From NCBI RefSeq assembly GCF_000746025.2, contig NZ_CP045798.1, positions 482,501-546,500 of the forward strand: DNA of 64,000 bases, given 5' to 3'. Shown in pieces: positions 57,346-64,000 of the stretch (its first letter is position 1; each line of letters begins with the position of its first letter). The notes beneath the pieces were generated by a model. It was not told the DNA's origin. It made no database searches and saw only the letters and a program-made list of their open reading frames with translations. The stretch comes from Thermanaerosceptrum fracticalcis. GTDB lineage: Bacteria; Bacillota; Peptococcia; DRI-13. A program made the translations under genes and the position numbers.

Positions 57346-57918
57346 ATGGAGCGGATTAATCTGACACCGGGTTTGGCCCAGGCAAAACCAATCAGAGATT
57401 CTCTGAAAGAACACTATGGTACTGATGTGGGCCGCTGTTATCAATGTGGCAAATGTACCGCTGGATGCCCAGTGGCTTTTGCCATGGATTATACGCCCCG
57501 GGAAATTGTACGGCTGTTACAATTAGGTTTGAAGGAGGAGGCCCTTAAGTCCAAAACCATCTGGCTGTGCGCCACTTGTGACACATGTTCTACCAGGTGC
57601 CCCAGAGAAGTGGAACCTGCCAAGCTTATGGAAGGATTGCGCCAGGAGGCCAAAGCCAAAGGTCTTGTGGCTGACAAAAGGCTTGACCTTTTTAATGACC
57701 TTTTCCTGCAACTTGTAGAAAAATACGGGCGTGTCCATGAAATGGGGTTGATTTTGAAGTTTAATCTCCTTTCGGCCCAACCCCTGAAAGATGCCGGACA
57801 CGGACCCGGTATGTTCCTTAAAGGGAAAATCAATCCATTGCCGCACACCATTAAAGATAACGGCGAGGTCAAACAAATCTTTGCCAGGGTGCGTGACCTA
57901 GGAGGTGAGGGTAAGTGA
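57346..57918 (+). CDS. hdrC: CoB-CoM heterodisulfide reductase-like subunit C
   Basis: 190 residues from ATG 57346, after a GTGAGGGTG site; ATG 57313 lies upstream and is possible. Two 4Fe-4S motifs are seen: CYQCGKCTAGCP (about 37) and CATCDTCSTRCP (about 78), in the order usual for HdrC. It passes electrons between HdrA and HdrB. It heads an operon of at least seven genes with four-base or shorter overlaps. In bacteria the final acceptor differs from the methanogen CoM-S-S-CoB and is unknown here. Confidence 0.95.
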   Translation: MERINLTPGLAQAKPIRDSLKEHYGTDVGRCYQCGKCTAGCPVAFAMDYTPREIVRLLQLGLKEEALKSKTIWLCATCDTCSTRCPREVEPAKLMEGLRQEAKAKGLVADKRLDLFNDLFLQLVEKYGRVHEMGLILKFNLLSAQPLKDAGHGPGMFLKGKINPLPHTIKDNGEVKQIFARVRDLGGEGK

Positions 57919-58814
57919 AATTAGCCTATTATCCCGGCTGTTCCTTAAGTACCACAGGAATTGAATATAATATGTCCACCCTTGCAGTAGCCAGGACCCT
58001 GGGGCTGGATTTATGGGAAATACCCGAGTGGAACTGTTGTGGAGCCTCTTCTGCCCATTTGACCAATCATCTTTTGGCCCTGGCCCTGCCTGCCAGGAAT
58101 CTGGCCATTGCGGAGGAGGCAGGACTCGATGTGGCTGTTCCCTGTGCAGCCTGTTTTGCTCGTTTTAAAGCAACGGAGGCTGCGGTAAAGGATTCCGCGG
58201 AGACCCGTGCTACCATTGAGGAAGTGATCGGGAGAAAGTATGAAGCCAAATACACTGTAAAATCTCTCCTTGATGTCTTTGTTAATACCGTAGGTCTTTC
58301 CCAAATTAAAACCCTGGTCAATAGACCTTTGGAAGGTTTGAAAGTGGCTCCCTATTACGGCTGTTTACTGGTCCGTCCCCATAAGATCACCCAGTTTGAT
58401 GACCCGGAAGATCCTGTCACCATTGACCAAATAATGTCGGCTATTGGCGCAGAGCCGGTCTACTGGGGCTTTAAGACAGAGTGCTGCGGCGCTGCCCATC
58501 CTACAGTTGTACCGGAAGTGGGCTTGAAAATGCTGAAGAGTATCTACCAGGGGGCCAGGGATGCCGGCGCCGACTGTATTGTTACTGCTTGTCCCCTCTG
58601 TCTCACCAACTTGGACATGAGACAGAAAGAAGTAGGGGAGCAGAACAATACCCAGTACAATCTGCCTGTCTTTTACTTTACCGAACTGGTAGGCCTGGCC
58701 TTAGGCCATGATCCCCATACCCTGGGTATTGATAAACATTTTGTGGATGCCTTGGCTTTCTTAAAGAATAAGGGGTTTTTGAATCCTGTTCAAAACAGGA
58801 GGGATAGTGAATGA
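57915..58814 (+). CDS. hdrB: CoB-CoM heterodisulfide reductase-like subunit B
   Basis: 299 residues from GTG 57915 (GAGGTGAGG upstream), overlapping hdrC. Two CCG-type motifs are present: an N-terminal set (CSLSTTG, EWNCCGASS, CAACFARF) and a C-terminal set (CLLVRPHK, ECCGAAHPT, CPLCLTNL). These hold the non-cubane [4Fe-4S] clusters where the disulfide is cut in methanogens. Both sets are complete, so reductase activity on some disulfide or related acceptor is likely. It is followed by hdrA with an ATGA overlap. Confidence 0.96.
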   Translation: MKLAYYPGCSLSTTGIEYNMSTLAVARTLGLDLWEIPEWNCCGASSAHLTNHLLALALPARNLAIAEEAGLDVAVPCAACFARFKATEAAVKDSAETRATIEEVIGRKYEAKYTVKSLLDVFVNTVGLSQIKTLVNRPLEGLKVAPYYGCLLVRPHKITQFDDPEDPVTIDQIMSAIGAEPVYWGFKTECCGAAHPTVVPEVGLKMLKSIYQGARDAGADCIVTACPLCLTNLDMRQKEVGEQNNTQYNLPVFYFTELVGLALGHDPHTLGIDKHFVDALAFLKNKGFLNPVQNRRDSE

Positions 58815-60790
58815 AGCGCGTTGGCGTATTTATTTGTCACTGTGGTACCAATATTGCCCATACAGTGGACTGTGAAAAGGTAGCCAAAACAGCTGCCGAG
58901 TTTCCCCATGTCGTTTTTAGCACTGACTACAAGTATATGTGTTCCGAACCGGGCCAGATGGTGATTAAAAATGCCATCAAGGAACATAAACTGGACAGGA
59001 TCGTGGTAGCTTCCTGTTCTCCCCGCATGCATGAACCAACCTTCAGAAAGTGTATGGAAAGTGCGGGGCTCAATCCCTATCTCCTGGAAATGGCCAACAT
59101 CAGGGAACACTGTTCCTGGGTTCACCCGGACAAGGAGAAGGGAACGGAGAAAGCCATTGACCTGGTTAAGATGGCCGTGGCTAAGGTAGTAAAAAACACC
59201 CCCCTGACCCGGTCCAGTATTCCTATTCATAAAAGAGCACTGGTGATCGGAGGAGGTATTGCCGGTATTCAGGCGGCCCTGGATATCGCCGATGCCGGTT
59301 ATGTCGTCGATATTGTAGAGAAAGAACCCAGTATCGGCGGGCGTATGGCCCAGGTGGATAAAACTTTCCCCACTTTGGACTGTTCTGCCTGTATTCTCAC
59401 CCCGAAAATGGTGGATGCCGCCCAGCATCCCAATATCAACCTGGTTACCTACAGTGAGATTGAAAAAGTGGAAGGCTATGTGGGTAATTTTGAGGTGACG
59501 ATTCGCCATAAAGCACGTTCTGTTGATGTGAGCAAGTGTACCGGCTGCGGCACCTGCTGGGAAAAATGCCCCACCAAGGTGGCAAGCGAGTTTGAACTGG
59601 GCCTGGGAACGAGAAAAGCCATCTATACCCCCTTCCCCCAGGCAGTCCCTAATAAACCCGTTATCGACCGGGACAACTGCCGCTATTTTAAGACCGGCAA
59701 GTGTATGGTCTGCCAGAAGCTGTGTCCCACGGGAGCTGTAGATTATACCCAGGAGGATCAACTGGAAACCATCCGCTATGGCGCTATCGTCGTGGCCACC
59801 GGTTTTGACCTTTTTGACCACAGCGTCTATGGTGAGTACGGGTATGGTAAATATCCCGATGTCATTACCGGATTACAGTTTGAACGCTTAATCAATGCCT
59901 CGGGTCCCACCGCCGGCAAAATCAAAAGACCATCTGACCATAAGGAACCTAAAACCATTGTTTTCATCAAATGTGTAGGTTCCCGGGATGAAGCCAAAGG
60001 TAAACCTTACTGTTCCAAGACTTGCTGCATGTATACGGCCAAGCACGCTACGCTGGTTAAAGAAAAGATTAAAGACTCTCAGGCCATCGTTTTCTATATG
60101 GATGTGCGGACCCCCGGTAAAAATTATGAGGAATTCTACCAGAGAGCAGTAGACGAATATGGTGTCCAGTATGTCCGGGGACGCGTTTCTAAAATATACC
60201 AGAAAGGTGATAAGCTCATCGTGAAAGGTGAGGACACCCTTCTGGGTAAACAAGTGGAAGTGGAAGCAGATATGGTAGTCCTGGCTACAGCCATGGTAGC
60301 CCGCAGTGATGCCGGGGACCTGGCCCGCAAGGTCGGTTTCTCTTATGACCAGCATGATTTCTTTACCGAAGCCCATCCCAAATTGAGGCCTGTGGAAACT
60401 CATACGGCCGGGGTATACCTGGCTGGCGCCTGCCAGGGTCCCAAGGATATTCCCGATTCCGTATCCCAGGCCAGCGCTGCCGCTGCCAAAGTCTGCGGCT
60501 TGTTGAGCAAGAATGAGATGGCCACAGAACCTATTATTTCTGCCGTTAATGAAAGCATTTGTTCCGGCTGTGGTCTCTGTATTTCCATCTGTCCCTATAA
60601 AGCCATTGACCTGAAAACCATCACAGAGAGGGTACATGGTAAAATCCATGAACGTCAGGTAGCAACTGTGAATAACGGTCTCTGCCAGGGCTGTGGAGCC
60701 TGCACCGTAGCCTGTCGTTCAAGCGCCTTAAATCTCAGAGGCTTTACCAATGAACAAATCCTTGCGGAGGTGGATGCTTTATGTCTATAG
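58811..60790 (+). CDS. hdrA: CoB-CoM heterodisulfide reductase-like subunit A (bifurcating flavoprotein)
   Basis: 659 residues from ATG 58811, overlapping hdrB as ATGA. Domains: an N-terminal part with GVFICHCGTNIAHTVD and ASCSPRMHEPTF, FAD-binding (VIGGGIAGIQAAL, about 145-157), two ferredoxin-like clusters (CTGCGTCWEKCP about 240 and CMVCQKLCP about 300), a thioredoxin-reductase-like part with CVGSRD, and two C-terminal clusters (CSGCGLCISICP and CQGCGACTVACR). The FAD is where electrons split between high- and low-potential paths. Length fits bacterial HdrA. It is the core of the complex in this operon. Confidence 0.97.
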   Translation: MKRVGVFICHCGTNIAHTVDCEKVAKTAAEFPHVVFSTDYKYMCSEPGQMVIKNAIKEHKLDRIVVASCSPRMHEPTFRKCMESAGLNPYLLEMANIREHCSWVHPDKEKGTEKAIDLVKMAVAKVVKNTPLTRSSIPIHKRALVIGGGIAGIQAALDIADAGYVVDIVEKEPSIGGRMAQVDKTFPTLDCSACILTPKMVDAAQHPNINLVTYSEIEKVEGYVGNFEVTIRHKARSVDVSKCTGCGTCWEKCPTKVASEFELGLGTRKAIYTPFPQAVPNKPVIDRDNCRYFKTGKCMVCQKLCPTGAVDYTQEDQLETIRYGAIVVATGFDLFDHSVYGEYGYGKYPDVITGLQFERLINASGPTAGKIKRPSDHKEPKTIVFIKCVGSRDEAKGKPYCSKTCCMYTAKHATLVKEKIKDSQAIVFYMDVRTPGKNYEEFYQRAVDEYGVQYVRGRVSKIYQKGDKLIVKGEDTLLGKQVEVEADMVVLATAMVARSDAGDLARKVGFSYDQHDFFTEAHPKLRPVETHTAGVYLAGACQGPKDIPDSVSQASAAAAKVCGLLSKNEMATEPIISAVNESICSGCGLCISICPYKAIDLKTITERVHGKIHERQVATVNNGLCQGCGACTVACRSSALNLRGFTNEQILAEVDALCL

Positions 60791-61239
60791 AAGCTGTCAA
60801 AGCCGATAAAGCAGCTTCCCAGGAAAACTGGGAACCAAAGATCCTGGTTTTTGCCTGTAACTGGTGTACCTATGCTGGAGCTGACTTAGCCGGCTTAAGC
60901 AGGCTCCAGTATCCACCCAATGTGCGTATTTTACGGGTTCCCTGTTCCGGGCGGGTTAACCCCCAGTTCGTCATCCGTGCTTTCCAAAAAGGTATTGACG
61001 GGGTTCTGGTGGCAGGATGCCATCCCGGTGACTGTCATTATGCCACAGGCAATTACTTCACCCGCCGCCGTTATCTAGTCATGCAGCGCCTATTGGAATT
61101 TATGGGCATGGACCCGGCGCGTTTTCAGGCCCGCTGGATTTCAGGTTCGGAGGGACCCAAATTCCAGCAGGTTGTGACACAGCTAACCCAAGATATTAAG
61201 GCCCTGGGGCCGAACAGGAAGTTGAGGGATATGGAATGA
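60781..61239 (+). CDS. mvhD: MvhD/FlxD-type [2Fe-2S] electron-transfer subunit
   Basis: 152 residues from ATG 60781, overlapping hdrA by 10 bases. Cys residues in FACNWCTYAGADLAG, VPCSGRV, and VAGCHPGDCHY match MvhD (FlpD/FlxD) proteins. MvhD joins HdrA to an electron donor module, such as a hydrogenase in methanogens or an NAD(P)H module in bacteria. No hydrogenase gene is in the window, so the donor is more likely the NAD(P)H-type protein encoded three genes on. Confidence 0.95.
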   Translation: MSIEAVKADKAASQENWEPKILVFACNWCTYAGADLAGLSRLQYPPNVRILRVPCSGRVNPQFVIRAFQKGIDGVLVAGCHPGDCHYATGNYFTRRRYLVMQRLLEFMGMDPARFQARWISGSEGPKFQQVVTQLTQDIKALGPNRKLRDME

Positions 61240-62123
61240 ACCAGCACACTGTAAAGATGCGTGAACTCGCCCGTGAACTTCTGTCCAGCGGTCAGGTGTC
61301 CCTGGTGCTAGGCTGGGAAAAAGGAAACCTGTGGTACAAATCACCCCCTGTTTTCATCTCGCGGGTGGAGGATGTGGAAAAGCTTATCTTTGATGAATTC
61401 TGTCATAACAACTTGGCCAAATACCTTATGGACCTGGTGCATCATTCCGGTAAAATTGCTGTCTTTGTCAAAGGCTGTGACAGCAGGGCCATCAACCGGC
61501 TGCTCCAAGACAACCAGATCAAACGGGAGAAGCTTTATATCGTTGGCGTTCCCTGCCCCGGCTTAAAAGACCCCGATGACGCCGTAGGCAAAAAACAGGG
61601 GGCCGAAGTTAAAAACTCGGCTAAATGTGCGACTTGTAGTTATCCCAATCCCGTAGTGTATGATGCTCTCCTATGGGAAACGGTACCTGTAAATACAACT
61701 AAAGCTCCCGTGGAGGAGTTAATCGCCAAACTGGATAGTATGACTCCCGATGAAAGATATGCTTACTGGACAGAACAATTCAGCCGCTGTATTCGCTGTT
61801 TTGCCTGCCGTAACGTCTGTCCTGCCTGCAACTGCCGGGAGTGCTGCTTCGACCAGGCCGAACCCGACTGGCTGGGCAAGGCCAATAACCTGTCGGAAAA
61901 CCAGTTCATGCAGATGACACGGGCTATGCACGTGGCAGGGCGCTGTATCGAATGCGGCGAGTGTGAGCGGGTCTGTCCCATGAATATACCCCTTATGGCC
62001 ATTAACAAGAAAGTGGCCCGGGATATCGCCGAGCTATTTGGTGAGTGTGCCGCCGGCTTAGACTTGGAGAAAAGACCACCTCTGGGACATTTCGACTTAA
62101 ATGACCCTGAAAAGTTTATGTAG
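61236..62123 (+). CDS. FrhB-like iron-sulfur protein, FlxC-like
   Basis: 295 residues from ATG 61236, overlapping mvhD by 4 bases. The N-terminal 150 residues resemble coenzyme-F420-hydrogenase beta-type (FrhB) proteins: KGCDSRAINRLLQD and VGVPCPGLKDPDD. Two 4Fe-4S motifs follow: CIRCFACRNVCPACNCRECC (about 185-205) and CIECGECERVCPMNIP (about 235-250). The order matches FlxC of the bacterial FlxABCD-HdrABC complexes. Whether it binds a flavin or only clusters is not clear. It is probably part of the electron wire between MvhD and the NAD(P)H module. Confidence 0.82.
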   Translation: MNQHTVKMRELARELLSSGQVSLVLGWEKGNLWYKSPPVFISRVEDVEKLIFDEFCHNNLAKYLMDLVHHSGKIAVFVKGCDSRAINRLLQDNQIKREKLYIVGVPCPGLKDPDDAVGKKQGAEVKNSAKCATCSYPNPVVYDALLWETVPVNTTKAPVEELIAKLDSMTPDERYAYWTEQFSRCIRCFACRNVCPACNCRECCFDQAEPDWLGKANNLSENQFMQMTRAMHVAGRCIECGECERVCPMNIPLMAINKKVARDIAELFGECAAGLDLEKRPPLGHFDLNDPEKFM

Positions 62124-62135
62124 GAGGTGGAGCGA

Positions 62136-63131
62136 ATGAAAACCATTGTAAAATCACGACTTGCTGAGTTGTTACAAACAATGGCCCAGGACTTCAGGGT
62201 TTTGGTGCCCGTTAAATCAGAGGCTATCAGCCAATTTGTACCATGGCAGGAAGGTTTGACGGTGAACCTGGAAGGGAATACGGTTTTGCCGCCCAAAGAC
62301 ATTTTCTTCCCCCAAACGGAGAAAATGTACAAATTCAAAGTTAAGGGGAGTTCCGTAGATATAGAGGAATTTGCAGAAGATGTACAGAAACAGGTTATCT
62401 TCGGTATACGTTCCTGTGATATGCAGAGCATCGATTGCCTTGATAAGGTATTTTTAACCAAAGGTTATGAAGACCAGTTTTACAAAACCAAGCGGGAGAA
62501 GACCCTGCTTGTTGCCTTATCCTGTACTAAGCCTCAGGATACCTGTTTTTGCGAATCTATGGGTTTAAATCCCCAGGAAGCTCCGGGAGCAGATGTCCAG
62601 GGCTATGATCTGGGGGATGCTTTAGGGTTTGTGGCCAAAACACCGGAGGGTGAGGAATTGCTGGCTAAGTACGGCAGCCTCTTTACAGAGGTTAATGCCG
62701 TTCCCCAAAAGGTAGAGGGCTTTAATCTCAAAGCTGATGTGGCAGGAATACCTGAGAAACTGGCTAAAATGTTCGACCATCCCATATGGGGTGAGGTAAG
62801 CCAAAAGTGTTTGGGCTGCGGGGCATGCGCTTATCTGTGCCCAACCTGTCATTGCTTTGATATTTCCGGAACTGTTAAAGGAGACCAGGGCTATAAGTTC
62901 CGCTGCTGGGACTGCTGTATGTTTTCCGAATATACCCGGATGGCAGGGGGACATAATCCCCGGCCCAGCAAAAAAGAACGGGTACGGAACAGGTTCTTGC
63001 ACAAACTTTACTACTTTAAGGACCGCTATGGGCAGCTTTTATGTACGGGCTGTGGTCGCTGCATTGCCAAGTGCCCTGTAGGTATGGATATCACCGCCAT
63101 TATTGAAAAAATAAAGGAGGCGGAGGTCTAA
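62136..63131 (+). CDS. 4Fe-4S dicluster protein, AsrA/FlxB-like
   Basis: 331 residues from ATG 62136, 6 bases after AGGAGGT. The N-terminal half (about 1-215, with FGIRSCDMQSIDCLDKVF) resembles anaerobic sulfite reductase subunit A and hydrogenase beta-type proteins. The C-terminal half holds CLGCGACAYLCPTCHCFDI, CWDCCMF and CTGCGRCIAKCP. AsrA works with AsrB in electron transfer from NADH, and the next gene is AsrB-like. No AsrC (siroheme) gene is seen here, so sulfite reduction is not implied. It ends one base before the next start. Confidence 0.85.
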   Translation: MKTIVKSRLAELLQTMAQDFRVLVPVKSEAISQFVPWQEGLTVNLEGNTVLPPKDIFFPQTEKMYKFKVKGSSVDIEEFAEDVQKQVIFGIRSCDMQSIDCLDKVFLTKGYEDQFYKTKREKTLLVALSCTKPQDTCFCESMGLNPQEAPGADVQGYDLGDALGFVAKTPEGEELLAKYGSLFTEVNAVPQKVEGFNLKADVAGIPEKLAKMFDHPIWGEVSQKCLGCGACAYLCPTCHCFDISGTVKGDQGYKFRCWDCCMFSEYTRMAGGHNPRPSKKERVRNRFLHKLYYFKDRYGQLLCTGCGRCIAKCPVGMDITAIIEKIKEAEV

Positions 63132-63971
63132 ATGTCTGTTAGTACTGCTGATATCAAAAGAATCAACCCCCTGATTCCCATACGGGGCAAGATAACGAAA
63201 ATTGTCCAGGAAACGCCTGATGTTAAAACCTTTCATATAACTACCCTGGACGGACAAAAACCCTTTACTCCGCTGCCCGGGCAACTGGCCATGTTTTCTA
63301 TACCCCAGGTGGGTGAAGCCATGTTCTCCATCACTTCCCAAGGGCCTAATCATCTGGAAATGTCTATAAAAGAGGTGGGCCAGCTCACCAGGTTCCTCCA
63401 TGAAGTGGAGGAGGGGCAGGAATGCGGTATCAGGGGTCCTTATGGCAACGGTTTTCCCATAGACTACTGCAGAGGAAAAGACCTGCTCTTTATTGGCGGC
63501 GGCATCGGTCTGGCGCCTGTCAGAAGCTTAATTAATTATTGTGTGGAAAACAGGAAGGATTTTGGAAAACTTATTGTCGTGTATGGGGCCCGTTCTTATG
63601 CCGATTTGGTTTTCAAAGAAGACCTCTTTGAAAACTGGCCCAAAGTGGAAAACATGGAAGTGTTCGTTACCATTGACAGGGCAGAAGAAGGATGGAACGG
63701 TCATGTAGGCTTTGTCCCTGCCTATGTGGAAGAATTGAACATCAGCCCCATGGTGACCATCACCTGTGGTCCACCCATCATGATCAAGTTTGTACTTCAG
63801 TCCCTGGCGAAAATGGGCTTCAACGACAAGGATGTGATCACCACCTTAGAGATGCGCATGAAATGCGGCATTGGTAAATGCGGCCGCTGCAATATTGGCA
63901 GCTGCTATGTCTGCCTGGATGGGCCGGTCTTTACCCTGGAACAATTAAAGCTCTTGCCGCCGGAATATTGA
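63132..63971 (+). CDS. FAD/NAD(P)-binding oxidoreductase, AsrB/FlxA-like
   Basis: 279 residues from ATG 63132 (GAGGCGGAGG upstream). It is a ferredoxin-NADP reductase-type fold: FAD-binding (about 15-105, PLPGQLAMFSIP), NAD(P)-binding (GGGIGLAPVRSLI about 118-130, CGPPIMIKFVL about 213-223), and a C-terminal [2Fe-2S] Cys cluster (CGIGKCGRCNIGSCYVC). It should oxidise NADH or NADPH and feed electrons toward HdrA. It is the last complete gene; the operon may continue beyond the window. Confidence 0.92.
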   Translation: MSVSTADIKRINPLIPIRGKITKIVQETPDVKTFHITTLDGQKPFTPLPGQLAMFSIPQVGEAMFSITSQGPNHLEMSIKEVGQLTRFLHEVEEGQECGIRGPYGNGFPIDYCRGKDLLFIGGGIGLAPVRSLINYCVENRKDFGKLIVVYGARSYADLVFKEDLFENWPKVENMEVFVTIDRAEEGWNGHVGFVPAYVEELNISPMVTITCGPPIMIKFVLQSLAKMGFNDKDVITTLEMRMKCGIGKCGRCNIGSCYVCLDGPVFTLEQLKLLPPEY

Positions 63972-64000
63972 TGTAAATGTAAAAACCTGCTGAGAAAATC

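Noticed and set aside
58790-59821. 343-residue reverse-strand frame inside hdrA
   Set aside because: It lies wholly opposite a well-supported hdrA frame and shows no recognisable family; the same holds for 59888-60649.
62136-63971. Anaerobic sulfite reductase operon (asrABC)
   Set aside because: AsrA-like and AsrB-like genes are present, but no siroheme AsrC follows within the window and they are joined to hdrCBA-mvhD.
63972-64000. CCTGCTGA near the window end as a fifth copy of the 60-bp repeat
   Set aside because: Only 8-9 bases match, the GGGGACA arm is missing and the window ends before the right arm.

Overview
The window looks like a stretch of chromosome from an anaerobic, spore-forming Gram-positive bacterium of the Clostridia, most like the Peptococcaceae and their relatives. 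This is inferred from gene content and order: a BofC-like gene next to ruvCAB, a SpoIID-family protein, sigI-rsgI, HemZ, 6S RNA beside aspS and tcdA, T-box leaders, an iscR-iscS-iscU-mnmA run, strong AGGAGG ribosome binding sites, many GTG and TTG starts, and an HdrCBA/MvhD/Flx-type electron-transfer operon. No species is named because no search could be run.

Layout. 1-345 holds the end of a ribosomal RNA operon (23S 3' end, 5S, terminator). 346-3400 holds an orphan sensor kinase gene split by a complete IS4-type insertion sequence. 3450-6440 carries a small lipoprotein, a YbjQ protein, a G5/3D cell-wall protein and YebC. 6600-19450 is a conserved run: bofC-like, ruvCAB, queH, DUF2905, sigI-rsgI, a SpoIID-type protein, queA-tgt-yajC, an HD protein and secD-secF. 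19600-29014 carries a LapA-like protein, a 1205-residue RecJ-HIRAN-helicase fusion, apt, a frameshifted rel gene, dtd, an MBL hydrolase and hemZ. 29000-32800 is the T-box-controlled hisS-aspS operon followed by 6S RNA. 32848-40124 has tcdA, a CsoR-type repressor with its operator, thioredoxin, threonine aldolase, rarA, and the iron-sulfur/tRNA-thiolation genes. 40245-53212 has small membrane and zinc-ribbon proteins, T-box-alaS, ireB, ruvX, a frameshifted acyltransferase gene, DUF1292, a VanW protein, mltG and trmR-trhP. 53292-57096 has a penicillin-binding protein, an EamA transporter and a reverse-strand Na/Pi-cotransporter-like gene. 57346 to the window end is a seven-gene redox operon.

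How the genes work together. Several groups make or repair tRNA (queH, queA, tgt, mnmA, trmR, trhP, dtd, tcdA and three tRNA synthetases). RuvABC, RuvX, RarA and the RecJ fusion handle recombination and stalled forks. HdrCBA, MvhD and the last three genes should form one flavin-based electron-bifurcating complex using NAD(P)H, ferredoxin and a disulfide or similar acceptor.

The signals most worth a second look are: a family of sigma-H-like promoters (AGGA-box, 10-12 nt spacer, GNNGAAT-box) in front of seven genes; the RecJ-HIRAN-helicase fusion; a T-box in front of hisS-aspS whose specifier reads as Asn AAC; a dispersed 60-bp palindromic repeat; and three broken genes (kinase, rel, acyltransferase).
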